A stretch of 64,000 bases of DNA, taken from positions 42,930 through 106,929 of the forward strand of contig JABTBR010000022.1 of the NCBI GenBank assembly GCA_013284265.1, read 5' to 3'. The notes beneath the pieces were generated by a model. That model did no database searches, had not been told where the DNA came from, and was given only the letters and a program-made list of their open reading frames with translations. This document shows positions 60,301-64,000 of this stretch, one piece after another. Origin of the DNA: Oxalobacteraceae bacterium. Its GTDB lineage: Bacteria; Pseudomonadota; Gammaproteobacteria; Burkholderiales; Burkholderiaceae_D. Position 1 is the first letter of the stretch; each line of letters opens with the position of its first letter. The translations under genes were made by a program, and so were the position numbers.

Positions 60301-63272
60301 TTCACAACGACTACCAGACCTGGCAGCCGTACAACGCTGGCGCGGCCATGGGCGACACCATGCCGATCGCCGCGCCAGGCGACGCCAATGGCTGCGGCGT
60401 GATGGGTAACCTGGTCACCACGTCGATTGCCATCGCGGCCACCTACGTCACCAGCGGCGCGCTCAACAAGCAAGCACTGGATTACCTGTCGCGCGAGCTC
60501 GGTGGTGCGGACGCCGCTAACAAGGCGATGCAAACGGCTCGGATCGTCTCGGAGGACGTCGTCGGCAAGCTGCTCAATCTGAATAAGAGTCAGTTCACCT
60601 CGATTGCCGCCGACTTCCTGACGGCCGTGATGCACAACGATGGCTCGGCGGCCGCGGTCACCAAGGCCTTCACCAGCTATGGCAGCGGTTTGTCTCAAAA
60701 TGCCAGCACGGCGCGCGCTTTACTGGTGCAGGCCGCCAACGCCGGCGCCGGCTTCCGGACCGAGCTCCAAACCGCATTCGATTGGAAGGCAATTGCCCGC
60801 GCAGAAGCGGCCAAGGCAGCCGCTGAAGCTGCCGAGCGCGCCAGAGAGCGTGCCGCTGCGGCAGAGCAAGAGAAGCAAGCAAAGGCGGCTTATGAAGCGG
60901 CACGAACCCAAGTGAATGTGACGATCGAGGCAGCAACAGTCGCCGCCGAGGCCGCACGTATTGCTACCGCGAATTTAGCAGAGGTCCAAAACAGGGTCAA
61001 GACGACGTCTGACGCCGCAGATCTTTCCGCGCAAGTCCTGATTGATGCGCAAAATGCTGCAGAGGTCGCCTCGAACAAGGCGAAACAAGCGCTCACCAAT
61101 GCAGCCGACGTAATCAGTGCGTTCTCCAAAGCCTACCATGTCACGTTGACGGGGCAAACGAGTGCCGTTTTGGTTCAAGGTGCGGCCAAACAAGAATCTA
61201 GGCAGTTAGCTGAGATTAGCTATTCCGGCTCCAGCGCCAGCTCAGACTCCAGCTCCAGCTCCAGCTCAGACTCCGGCTCCAGCGACGGCGGCGGCAACGT
61301 CGTCGTCGTCGTCGGCCACCCCGACGGCGATGGCGACGGCGGCGGCAACGTCGTCGTCGTCGTCGGCCACCCCGACCGCGTAGACAACTCCGGTAGCAAC
61401 GACGGCCTCAGCTCAAGCGCCGCAGGCTACTATAACTACCGGGGCGGCCTCGTCTTCGGCGACCGCTCCAGCAACAGCTATGGGACCGGCAAAGACACCT
61501 TCAGCAACGGCTTCCACAACGGCTTCACCTTCAAAAAAACCTTAAGCAACGACTACTTCAACAAATTCGAACCCACTCTAGACGATTTCAGCTTCAGCTT
61601 CGGTGACAGCCTCGGCGACAGCTTCAGCTTCAGCTTCAATGACTCTTATGCGTGGAACAACTTTGGCGACAACGTCGACGGCGATCCATTCGACTTTGAT
61701 TCCAAAAATCTTGGGGAAGCAAAGAACATCGTAGTACCGCTGGAGGAAGCCGCTACACAGGCCAGCAAGGAAGCGGCTAACGCTGGGGCAACGTTGTACA
61801 GCGCCAATGAAAAGTCAGATGCAGATCAGAAGCTAGTTATTCAAGCCTCCGCAGATCAGGATAGGGCCACTGAAACGAAACAGAGCGCAAACGAAACGGT
61901 GGTAACCACCCTACAAGCAACCGGAGTTGCAGCCGCCGCACTGGTTACTGCTGATGCTGATGTAAAAGCTGCGGCGGCCAATGTTGCCGCAGTAGCAGCG
62001 ATACCGGTTACGTCGGCGACATTAGATGGCAGCGCAGCAGAAACCCTGCAATCGCAGGTACAGACCATGCTCACCGCCAGCATTGCGCCAGTCACGCCGG
62101 CGCCGGTGCCAACCATAGACGCTACAGATGCATCCGGCGCTGCGGTTGATCTAAGCAAATACAATGCCGCTGGCACACTTATCGGTCAATCGTACCCTAT
62201 GACTGGAACAACGGTAGATGCTGACGGAAAACCTGTCCAGTACTATACAACCTATAATCCGGACAACGCGTTGAGCTGGGACATCAACGGCACGGATGGT
62301 ACCTTCTTGGGCGCAACGTCGATAATGCCTATTGGTCAGAATCTTGCTCCAACTATTGAGAATGCTGTTCATCTAGGCTTAATGGAACCGCCCGCATCTA
62401 CCGATCCAAGCCTGATGAGCTACGGCGACCAGATGGGCAAGGTTGGCCAGTTCTTTGGCGATTTGGCTAGCGGCGCGGCAAAAGGTCTGGATAATCTTGT
62501 TCCAGAAACTGCGGCCTTTGTGTACCGAATGACTGGATACGCAGCGGCTGGGGTGGTTTCACTTTTCGATACCGACACTTCTGACAAGATGTTCAGCCAA
62601 TATGAAAAGGTCACCGGGCGAGTAGTTAACTACGATAATGGCGTGCAAGCGTTTGGCGGTGCAACTGCACAAATTGCGGCCCCTTGGCTGTTTAAAGGTG
62701 CGTCTGCTGCAGGAGTAATCCTATTTGATTTCGAGTCGACCTCAGCTAACATAGCTGGGACAAATAGTGGCACCTCAGTATTGCGGACGGGGGCATATAG
62801 TTCAATCGAAGCTGAATTTACATCCGGCTCGGGGCAATATAGTCAGAAGTTTGGCGCAAGTGCGTATGACGCTCAACTTGATTCGAGCATTAATGGGGCA
62901 AATAATACCGGCGGCCCGATCTTCAATCCGGCCGGCGCAGCACGTGCAGAAAAATTCTCCGACTTCCAGCAAAAGGTTTCTGCGAGTGAGACCATTGCAA
63001 ATATTGCAGGTGAAAATCCAATAATTACTTATACTGAATCTGGTAAAACGTTATACACGAACCCCTCTACCGGATTGCAAGTTGTTTACGATAACGCTGG
63101 TAAATACTTCCGCATTGAGGATACGAACATGACAGGCCCGCTCAGATACACGGATCAGTTTGGACAGCCAATTCCAAACAATGTTTCATTAATAAAATCA
63201 ACAGGTACGTCGCAAACTGGGGTCCCCGGAGACGTAAGAAAAGCATTAACACACTTTACTGATAGCGACTAA
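39393..63272 (+). CDS. Giant YD-repeat (Rhs-like) protein with DUF4214 array, LysM and variable C-terminal tip
   Basis: 7,959 residues, complete. The N-terminus has no Sec signal, PAAR or VgrG domain; it opens with a Gly/Ser/Asn/Leu-rich stretch and then FNGNLSLQDSDDFLASRGVN, a common lead-in to YD shells. YD repeats run to about residue 4500. A beta-rich linker and a DUF4214-like array (about 4614-6200; for example LYVTILGRPPELAELRSG) follow. YD repeats resume, then LysM (6917-6968, WGDSNLWYMIADLNG). Next come an Ala/Glu coiled coil (about 7130-7250), an Asp/Ser/Gly stretch and a Phe/Ser/Asp-rich stretch. The AT-richer tip ends YDNAGKYFRIEDTNM and ALTHFTDSD, a type seen at the ends of polymorphic toxins, exact family not recalled. 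The start has GGGAG upstream. It is paralogous to the first giant gene over the YD, linker, array and LysM parts. Toxin function is inferred. Confidence 0.93.
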   Translation: MVAIVSGNSLGLLNGSAGVLGQQGVFGNAVHGNGKEATYVNVFNGNLSLQDSDDFLASRGVNVALTRTYNSLGSFNDGHGGWKVGPSKQVTNLTGERNNSGSTVTRIDSDGSAALYTYNAALGLYRSTDGGGGYDNLRMNSASEWIWTSERRDMQGLYEVYDSTKNAGHITSSHDQNGLQADQSSLLASYTYEAGQLSLVTDAAGDRVYYSYTDGNLSQIRTVPADTGQQSSKILYTYDSNRLTTVTIDLTPGDNADAKTYTTTYTYRGTSNQIASVTQADGTTLTFGYTQLPATTGPWLLTMVTDGLGQKTTYDYSVPGSTTVADPMGYKTVYKYDLKGQLTDVIAPVVAGVNQKTSFVYDTDGNILSTTDPRGLTTVYQYDGNGNRVYERNAAGNTVTRSYDPVSNKLLTETVYLLDDPDGAGPQLPSQPLTTNYVYDSKNRLHFVISPEGRVQEYRYDTQGQRKAALQYTVLSTVPLGTNANAQSSATDAAMTAWATSSAVAASLVNRTDYNFDAHGLVSKSSSYASLGGTDWSSEAVSTKIYAYDARGLLLKTVDGNGNATNFTYDGLGRLLSSKDAAGNISTVSYDATNNIVKTTQANGLIVNTAYDKNGHVISVAKTNTSTLALGTTTYVYNSDGKVYKSTDAAGLISYVIYDTAGRKVADIDPAGALTEYRYNLDNQVTRTVLYSTVVAASTLAAITGTTALSAVRPSANANDRGTWTVYDVAGRLSETVDALGNVTHYDYDGASRLVQAIQRATALTPAQMTALATVDIPGAFGASPSAADRFSRTLYDNDGKIQGKLDPDGGLTEYKYDGVGQLTKTSAYATATASAARAAGDLNALRPLAAAADIHHRYFYNAQGQAVAAIDGANYLTETSYDSAGNVATVTRYVNVVSNPGGATLAAIGKTANAADQRTSYTYSALNQRVTETGPDGVVTRYTYDNAGNVTEARRAPATADERITLMRYDLLGNVIAQLTPTGAALLAGAATQTAIDAVWTANAVQYTYNGDGLRTGMKDQNGNRTLYYYDNDSKLVYTIDPRGALVTRVYNAFDQVTSLRQSTTLIPAATLAGLTSAMTSAPLTSGTITPSVSSAVAAAQTASDSIEALVYDNAGHRTDGINPLGGHTLTSYDAFGNAVQITQTDAALAPLGTTTNVYDAAGRLLRSTQNGATTYYVYDAFGRVTGQVAPNGELTEYVYDADNRLIRTTAYATPVSDPSKPLDVMRPAPAANDRSTWNRYDAASNRTDTVDAGAYLTHYDFDAAGRMVKATRYATALANPASFAAPTPGADDRVLRTLYNADGDVVAKLDADGYLTRNIYNADGHLIETIAYANAAPAAARAAGDLTALTPATDAGDIHQHFLYNAAGQLIAAVDGENYLTEVSYDVVGNVTMRTRRALAVITPGAATVGALGMTANANDQVTSYTYSALHQVLIQTDPDGTITRYTYDKMGNVTETRRALGAADERAGQAQYDALGRLTAELTPQGVAAIAAGSALATAWATYAVKYTYNGAGQRASMADQDGHRTLYYYDANGNLSYQINAAGEVTTTAYSIFNRPTQVTQINGRIAAATLASLTGTETLASIQSTVAAIGSAGPNSVTTTSYDVLGRAVDRTDALGFHTLSTYDAFGDLVSTLDQVSGMRNSYQYDRRGNLIQSTPFSNAAGNPSSSASYDAFGRRIGGTDANGVSSALRYDHLGHVVAIQDPSNPAAAMSYDAFGRVLTQTDDLDNITTYAYNTAGLSFTVTTPENVTHITTQNHFGQTVSIKDGTTAGGVNTVKNTTTYVYDKNGNLTSVSDTAGTIQSHTYDNANLQLTSVDANGATTAITYDAANRVLTRIVDSTGLKLKTSYTYDALGRQSSVTDPNGNVTVINYDADGQVTSIVADSGAGHLNLTTRFSYDSQGRKLSVTDPNGVITTYTYASNGHALSSVQDIGGLNLPSQVIYDGSGKNLLLRATAQEVTRYAYDNAGNLIWQVDAMGAVTGYTYDADNRLVKTIHYAKLSSLFTGQPPAANQTFTTAQIAASVTADAAEDATSRIFYDKDGRVAATVDALGDTTVYLGYNAQNKSTETINYAKQVAVTDSTTTAALLSALAALATPASDGHQILIYDARGRVTAILTAVGLNSSSVQQWALESISYDPNGNVTNRTNFDNLFPANVPTAANITSWIATQPAAGDKSVSLFYDKANRLTASATLLRSDSTTAMNLWSIATLAYDANSNVVLRRSLANGMPLSQGVVPTASAITSFSTTAANLAVADVQTSMVYDAANRLVATATAQTSATSTATTSTWTVATQAYDADGNVAQRRVYATQLPQGGITKTPAASDIATFIANPSNSTLADQQSYFGYDHANRLTATASAGSVVNGVVQWIVTSRQYDSFGNLTQSIQYSNAVDASSLGANASAAAMAAKVAGGAFDDRITRYNYDLGNRVTDTVDAGGYLTHYDYDSASHVTKSTRYATVTQPGTFSTTSSADDRSIRAWYDQAGHAVAQLDADGYLSCNTYNANGQLIESVAYASATPAAARTSGSLSDLLPLANANDIHQHFLYNPAGQVIASVDGENYLTELSYDALGNALKRTRHAKAVTTPGATSVAGMGLTADATNDQVTSYTYSSQGQVLTQTDPDGTVTRNTYNALGSLTETRRAFGAADERATQMRYDAQGRVIAQLTPQGVAYLGATTDQTAINTGWANYSVKYSYNGSGQRASMTDQDSHRTLYYYDVSGNMSYSIDAAGEVTAYTYSVFNQQTSATRINGRLAPATLASLSGNEALASIQSTVAAITPVGANNTVRAVYDNLGRVMDRADALGFHTQSTYDAFGDLLRTQNVTSGIATAYQYDRRGNLIQTTPYANVVGNPSSTVSYDAFGRGTGRTDANGVASSVAYDHLGRAITIQDPSNPIAQLSYDAFGRVLTQTDDLNNVTTYRYNTAGLSYTITTPEGVTHTTTLNHFGQTVTIADAIGGVTENSTTYTYDKNGNLTSVLDNVGRMQTNTYDAANLQLTSVDANSVTTKFTYDAVNRVLSKSVDPTGLNLTSSYTYDALGRQATMADPNGNVTVTNYDADGQVRSIVVDSGAGHLNLTTRFSYDSLGRKLSVTDPNGIVTSFSYDANGNASSSVEDVGGVNLPTRNIYDSTGNHLLLRSTSGQVTRYAYDVAGNLVWQIDPTGAVTGYTYDADNRLVKTTQYSKQSSLFTGAQPPTAEQTFTAAQIAVSVTADAAHDATSRTFYDKDGRIYARFDAAGNNTVYLGYNAQGKATEVISYASTVAASDTTTTASLIAAFAGKASPNDRHQFFNYDARGRTIGIATAVGQNASKIMQWQVAVLKYDANGNLISRSDRSVLQTSNAPTAANIDSWTLVAPATTDDQTCMVYDKANRLVATCKLANAVVTVDNSDPDNSYTYTTNYWSVSTQAYDSNGNVVQRNSYANVMVVASTTLPTAASIASYYVSLSNQNAADAQTNLVYDSANRLTATATAQGGIGATRTWSVTTQRYDKDGYLLSTRSAATALTGATLTATQITGVATAASDAITNYQYDHLGHVVASAVAQSQDAQGNTQWAISTNDLSPTGLVLRSVRYATLITGTLPADLTTLKGSLACAGDQVTRYAYDQDSRAVLSVNGENEVTQLVYDTRGNVVETIQYGALDNVPATLDGWQPVAGAAAPRVTRAVYDLDSRLILGIDAQGGVSETRYDTLGNRSASVRYAIALTSAQLTALGAAPTSEQVRAVLAVDALNDRTTRYVYDDEGQLRFTVDAAGYITENRYNGFGQMVTQYAYKTAKQFADVGLADALVTEATKQAGNCRTLSYTYDLNGNLLTATDAAGGIKKYSYDACGRQSTYTDELNSVWTYLNDATGRRISESSPKVAAYTSSALTTTMGAWGTGTQTSLITKYVYNALGQLSSKTEASGTEMERAITYGYDLAGRLVSTTQPAVKVYDAVNDPLSSGGSTVAIEKDTGPRTIVITYDAFGDAVATTDIGGVTSYAVFDKLGRKTADIDAQGYVTTYGLNAFGERAKLTRYATSIGAVSAPLSGTALAQRLVKDGANDRTLTTDYDGMGRVILVREPVVEVYDPHSQGQSVLIHAGKTTATRYNAFGEVIETSVYGADLQGKQVTDTAVTRTYYDTAGNVAAQIDALSAKAGAQQGYLTTFARDLAGNVATKTEYGSAMTSWSDDWPSTLNGFLSAAPDTKLDRVTGYTYDGCNRVVTETNVGVIYADSATSLDSINKLNVTTTYAYDKRGLRTTVSNALGNTTYTYYDKLGRVTGTASYQQSTVSGVNSGAGASLTEYKRDICGNAILTIAYAQGVNGAPTVGSATAFAATDINNRVTAKAFNIDGNAIQVIDAEQFAKAPASRSPAYTSYDAYGRAVKQWRSVTNGTATQTSYQVSRYDALGRVTDVVTPNDRAAGNVVLQDHVAYQYNSFGELTQTSAGDYYRYDQAGNVWLSNATGADQVSLHDVMGQTTVAIKSTSATDPHALQALNTASDALLLDDVQRTDTRYDMLGHAIDNSDSNSNHAELLQQVNGNWIKTSSAINKATAGSLLILGRPENTDKTFTVRYRSLSSNTWIDAPSASIQWVNGYPTFSTAGLAGGDYAYQVFALPGGATVYQAGGGTLSISTRDAVLAQSKQFIALYLMLFNRAPTQAEVNTAMQSLDRGKTLPQLAGSLLGSDEGKSVLTGSNAVAGIYAGALGKSLGDPAVAADAQAWSAQLDLSNRSGWHNGEVLVNLLNANSAVLDRRATALLNYLVVQGGSNTASAAQVLLHANTAADGAISEGSTAALAERQRDQITSLYLSLTGAMASQQDSDSWFSALQTGRTLQDVAQGLLDLLKPGNNVPLSQSDVITRLFTYLLGRAPSTAEMTGRQAQMNGTPQLSAAAFAVAFMQEVSGYLGADATMTQARAELFDKVKLAQAYMGTQTAIPGADTISVGNAYIDGVVAAATAKASGGATALQLYQNLVKAQRAISTMGNVGSISLADRARMDVARLYVTILGRPPELAELRSGLALLNDANDKLALLATNLLQSQSAAPGALYPSSMSDSAFVAQLYQSLNGQTATDSVLASWTSVATTSGRAAVLTQMLAALRADQSTGTAAARALLENKATVAISYAEWISYSDRQVGAATLAKVSGSDITSAITYATAQRQAYDTQTQNLRDLAPQLSELSSGYQALKNVTVQSMPAFAQAALLYTCVLNRGNMQTTSAEIVSLAATIRSSGLSAGVQALLNTTEGKNLYGAELTDGVGQALALHYYAILTGQNTMPPDALSYWTGRFKADVKQAMVEMLNPSILTTPATTASNGVSINTTISLRYAYAGFALSFSLAAQTGALATEKAQSQDALNVLWTAIQGVDFPEMYAMNAIAAQPDTLQTLAVVQALLALPGTNINIDTVNAAKAAINGGATLESTVAALAMNNPQFNPGNLAPAAALAAIPRSFAAAMYAALRPADTSGNYDQSQIDALWAQLKTSGNIGATIIALSNPSYGASTPTPAVPAVVSTAFVSLRLAAKLKELWPDLATQTAAQMALDAQQAIAISPLEFERTRVAYLYVTILGRPPEMAELNNGVTLLNDPAGGTTALSKQLLQGQGSRYPGSMSDGAFAAALYQSLYGQSADAPTLAAWTAKTGVAGRAGALAQMLTAMLADQNPATASVQSLLKNKAAVAVIYAKSISYGDAQVGSDMLSQVTSGDSAIATSYGTGKRQAYDAVNQTTRDLANQQATMAGDYANVQNQNLLSLPPLSQAALLYSSILSALPTVANMQALAKVIQQNGTYAAAQQLLNSVEGQSIYGADLSNPAALAKHLYTKLTGQATPPAPGTLDYWTDYLKTNLSHAVVAMIGPILMATPTPGIDAAARYRVNLAITMRYIGAYFSLNDLAQAGVQAARDALESQFDVLQAAYLDTGNLNTAKAQQPAAIEKLNVLQAILVLPGVTVTDATLNNALNMLHAGTPLDSIVAQLILNSAQFNPAGLGLAAATANVSRGFAAALYAKLYPANPDGSYDTVGIEALWTQLKTSTDIGKTLLALANPAGGGNDPLQAAASIASAKTVASQLQAMVNALWPDMATQTANQQAADTAQLRNNDKVSLFYALQVALGDKASAVDGLIDGSLSLDNDLNGTALSMLSGDGPRARALRPMGNSEFVQAIYTAFGWPASQAEKDSNAAKLADGNTRFSVAIDIANSIVHYIGNDPAQLARHLLVQGQLVGTAASDQLALNSYASTTAAALGQANVIATQSLNSADIHLISADSTSLHTSVLGSVMPKMTVDRWGNVLTVADVRDPNYKTTYTYNFRNEQTDQVFQVSDTDSTTNITTTSTVHVQHRYDALGRMEASVDGNGNVTTFGYDSFGNVAAEQHPDGGTVTDSYDLFGQRTATSLNAVKRNYAYDHLGHLARTWTDAAVNVYSISNPDPQVGTLAITSTSRQLSDSYSYDELGRRISNTDGSGAVTRQQYDLNGDVVATTDGLGYVSTNTYDNQHHRIKQIDANGNAQSWVYDDDGRLVESTDMAGTKTHYSYNAVGQLVQKTSTQGQDIRYTYSGNLSTRIEDVATGLTTDYTYDAAGNRLTEKQSYASWVNLRPEHVQNNSLSYDMQNRLVSVQDDQYKLTYHYDNNGNRKQVTTVFTDANGLKQTLEAYNTYDSMNRQLIVNGDKVNGVTVYGAHGHKITYDKAGNRLTDTYIGTNISVSGSTYSTVEGQATTETYAYDGAGRLSTVKRDVLVVDTRHYDGAGRTMESGFVGTAANTSLVTAAAAIGLSADAKLIAYDADGRVLRQQTKVLGGIVSNDIRYTSVDNGGHTIGGYDKVGNVLGYQVTTTLGQARTDQYKFDYDVRATYAEKNVHLNNTSSTVSVYDVNGQRIRLDKVDTASGQTSSTTSYWYDADGHIMSRKEDANSIFSMVVNGNVLGNETRTIDNYLGQNWVSAISSVYGAGPSVYTVQGGETIRAIAQRIWGDSNLWYMIADLNGLKADATLTAGQVLKIPARINTIHNDYQTWQPYNAGAAMGDTMPIAAPGDANGCGVMGNLVTTSIAIAATYVTSGALNKQALDYLSRELGGADAANKAMQTARIVSEDVVGKLLNLNKSQFTSIAADFLTAVMHNDGSAAAVTKAFTSYGSGLSQNASTARALLVQAANAGAGFRTELQTAFDWKAIARAEAAKAAAEAAERARERAAAAEQEKQAKAAYEAARTQVNVTIEAATVAAEAARIATANLAEVQNRVKTTSDAADLSAQVLIDAQNAAEVASNKAKQALTNAADVISAFSKAYHVTLTGQTSAVLVQGAAKQESRQLAEISYSGSSASSDSSSSSSSDSGSSDGGGNVVVVVGHPDGDGDGGGNVVVVVGHPDRVDNSGSNDGLSSSAAGYYNYRGGLVFGDRSSNSYGTGKDTFSNGFHNGFTFKKTLSNDYFNKFEPTLDDFSFSFGDSLGDSFSFSFNDSYAWNNFGDNVDGDPFDFDSKNLGEAKNIVVPLEEAATQASKEAANAGATLYSANEKSDADQKLVIQASADQDRATETKQSANETVVTTLQATGVAAAALVTADADVKAAAANVAAVAAIPVTSATLDGSAAETLQSQVQTMLTASIAPVTPAPVPTIDATDASGAAVDLSKYNAAGTLIGQSYPMTGTTVDADGKPVQYYTTYNPDNALSWDINGTDGTFLGATSIMPIGQNLAPTIENAVHLGLMEPPASTDPSLMSYGDQMGKVGQFFGDLASGAAKGLDNLVPETAAFVYRMTGYAAAGVVSLFDTDTSDKMFSQYEKVTGRVVNYDNGVQAFGGATAQIAAPWLFKGASAAGVILFDFESTSANIAGTNSGTSVLRTGAYSSIEAEFTSGSGQYSQKFGASAYDAQLDSSINGANNTGGPIFNPAGAARAEKFSDFQQKVSASETIANIAGENPIITYTESGKTLYTNPSTGLQVVYDNAGKYFRIEDTNMTGPLRYTDQFGQPIPNNVSLIKSTGTSQTGVPGDVRKALTHFTDSD
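43152..49900 (+). repeat. Tandem duplication of about 3.55 kb inside the second giant gene
   Basis: The segment beginning at DAGAYLTHYDFDAAGR (about 43150) is matched in order by DAGGYLTHYDYDSASH (about 46700), a shift of 3,552 bases (1,184 codons). Long stretches are nearly identical in both copies, such as DIHQHFLYN, SSYTYDALGRQ and DSGAGHLNLTTRFSYDS. Copy 1 runs to about 46.65 kb and copy 2 to about 49.9 kb. The two copies have diverged at many sites, so this is not an assembly duplication. Confidence 0.85.
54333..57560 (+). repeat. Tandem duplication of about 1.67 kb within the DUF4214 array
   Basis: YVTILGRPPELAELRSG (codons near 54333) recurs as YVTILGRPPEMAELNNG near 56007, a shift of 1,674 bases (558 codons). 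The order of later landmarks is the same: SSMSDSAFVAQLYQSLNGQ against GSMSDGAFAAALYQSLYGQ, and LWAQLKTSGNIG against LWTQLKTSTDIG. Each unit holds about four DUF4214-like helical repeats. Confidence 0.8.
61284..61385 (+). repeat. Short tandem repeat coding a 17-residue Gly/Val/Asp unit
   Basis: Two copies of a 51-base unit starting at 61284 and 61335 encode GGGNVVVVVGHPDGDGD and a near copy. It follows a Ser-coding run of AGC/TCC codons (61227-61283). Such slippage-prone repeats make a flexible, length-variable joint between the coiled coil and the C-terminal tip. Confidence 0.85.
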
Positions 63273-63273
63273 T

Positions 63274-63663
63274 ATGCATCCTTCCTATTTTCTGATCTTG
63301 AGCTCCGTTGATGAGGAGCTAAAAATTGAGCTAACGATTTCCGGTGAAACTTCGGAATGGCTTTGTCACATAAAATTTTGGGATGAAATAAATGAAAAGT
63401 TCAAAACTCAATTTGCACATTATGAAGAGGATTGTTTGCAAGGATTCATGATCGGCGACACGGTGGCCTTGCTTCGCGCTTCGATTTCGGAATTTTTGGA
63501 TGATTTTGATATCGACGTGAAGTTTCGGTATGGCTGGACACAAAACAAGGAAGAGTTATTCTGTCTCGTCAAGAGTGGAGCCATCGTCGATGACGTTAAT
63601 CTTTTAATAGAGTTATTGGAAAAGGCCGATCTCATGTCGTCTGACGTTTATTGTCAATTATGA
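63274..63663 (+). CDS. Candidate immunity protein for the second giant toxin
   Basis: 129 residues, starting one base after the giant gene's stop. It is acidic and soluble (SEFLDDFDIDVKFRYGWTQN, ELLEKADLMSSDVYCQL), with no signal peptide or membrane helix, in AT-rich DNA like the toxin tip. I do not recognise the family, and it has no similarity to the zinc-ribbon protein behind the first giant gene, as expected if each tip has its own partner. The immunity role is inferred from size, charge and position. Confidence 0.7.
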   Translation: MHPSYFLILSSVDEELKIELTISGETSEWLCHIKFWDEINEKFKTQFAHYEEDCLQGFMIGDTVALLRASISEFLDDFDIDVKFRYGWTQNKEELFCLVKSGAIVDDVNLLIELLEKADLMSSDVYCQL

Positions 63664-63825
63664 GTTAAGGCCACCTCGAATAACACATATTTGACGGCGT
63701 GAGTTGACGCGCAAGCCTCATCTACGAATTTTGGTTTTGTGTTCCAGTAGCTTTTCTGCGGTGCTCGAGTGTCCGGGGAAGTGAGTAAATGTGGCAATTT
63801 GCGGCTGTTCTGGCGCCATTTCCGG

Positions 63826-64000
63826 TCAGAACGGTGCCAATCCGCCTTCCTTCAGAAATACCAGGCGCTTCAGGTTGTAGCTTGCCGATTTGAGATGCAA
63901 GGCGAAGGTGGTGCGAACGATGCCCATGCAGCGCACCAGCTTCCCGCCCATCTGCGCCAGCCCGCCGAACACGTGTTCAACGCGTGCGCGCGGCGTGGCA
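63826..64000 (-). CDS. IS5-family transposase, C-terminal end (continues outside the window)
   Basis: The last 58 residues are readable on the minus strand: RVEHVFGGLAQMGGKLVRCM, then RTTFALHLKSASYNLKRLVF and the end KEGGLAPF before TGA at 63828-63826. RVEHVFG carries the Glu of the DDE catalytic triad of IS5-type transposases. The 162 bases between this stop and the immunity gene (63664-63825) hold no gene; the insertion sequence end probably lies there, but its terminal repeat cannot be confirmed without the other end. Confidence 0.8.
   Translation of the reverse strand, partial: ATPRARVEHVFGGLAQMGGKLVRCMGIVRTTFALHLKSASYNLKRLVFLKEGGLAPF

Noticed and set aside
1..64000. tRNA, rRNA, CRISPR array or prophage
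   Set aside because: No cloverleaf, rRNA stretch, regularly spaced short repeat or phage structural gene was recognised; the repeats present are coding duplications or isolated palindromes.

Overview
The window looks like chromosomal DNA of a high-GC betaproteobacterium, most probably an Oxalobacteraceae member (Massilia, Duganella or Janthinobacterium type). That placement is an inference from base composition, the flagellar protein sequences and the very large YD-repeat/DUF4214 proteins; no rRNA or other marker gene is present to confirm it.

Layout. (1) 1-15.7 kb, + strand: the 3' part of a giant YD-repeat (Rhs-like) protein gene, open at the left edge. It carries a DUF4214 array inserted between two YD blocks, a LysM domain, a hydrophobic stretch and a C-terminal tip with an HEXXH metallopeptidase motif. 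A small zinc-ribbon gene, a candidate immunity gene, overlaps its stop codon. (2) 15.7-16.5 kb: a non-coding stretch with two REP-like palindromes facing each other, a perfect 30-bp terminator palindrome and a broken TolC-family fragment. (3) 16.5-38.9 kb, - strand: a 22-kb, tightly overlapping flagellar-type operon. In transcription order it reads flgF-flgG-flgA-flgH-flgI-flgB-flgC-fliE-fliF-(short FliG-like)-fliH-fliI-fliJ-fliK-flgD-flgE-(FliM-like)-fliN-fliO-fliP-fliA-TPR-hypothetical-TPR-fliQ-fliR-flhB-flhA. (4) 38.9-39.4 kb: an AT-rich divergent promoter region. (5) 39.4-63.3 kb, + strand: a complete 7,959-residue paralogue of the first giant protein with a different C-terminal tip, followed by its own candidate immunity gene. 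(6) The last 175 bases: the 3' end of an IS5-type transposase on the - strand.

How the parts may fit. The flagellar operon has the full export gate, ATPase complex, MS/P/L rings, rod, hook and hook cap. Its rotor proteins are stripped: the FliG-slot protein is about half normal length and has no recognisable torque domain, and the FliM-slot protein has no CheY-binding N-terminus. No flagellin, filament cap, hook-filament junction, FlgJ or Mot genes are present here. This suggests a secondary flagellar-type apparatus that may not rotate and may act for secretion. Two giant toxin-type proteins without visible Sec signals sit on either side. Export of these proteins by this apparatus is a testable idea, not something the sequence proves; type I secretion is a serious alternative because DUF4214 domains and a TolC remnant are present.
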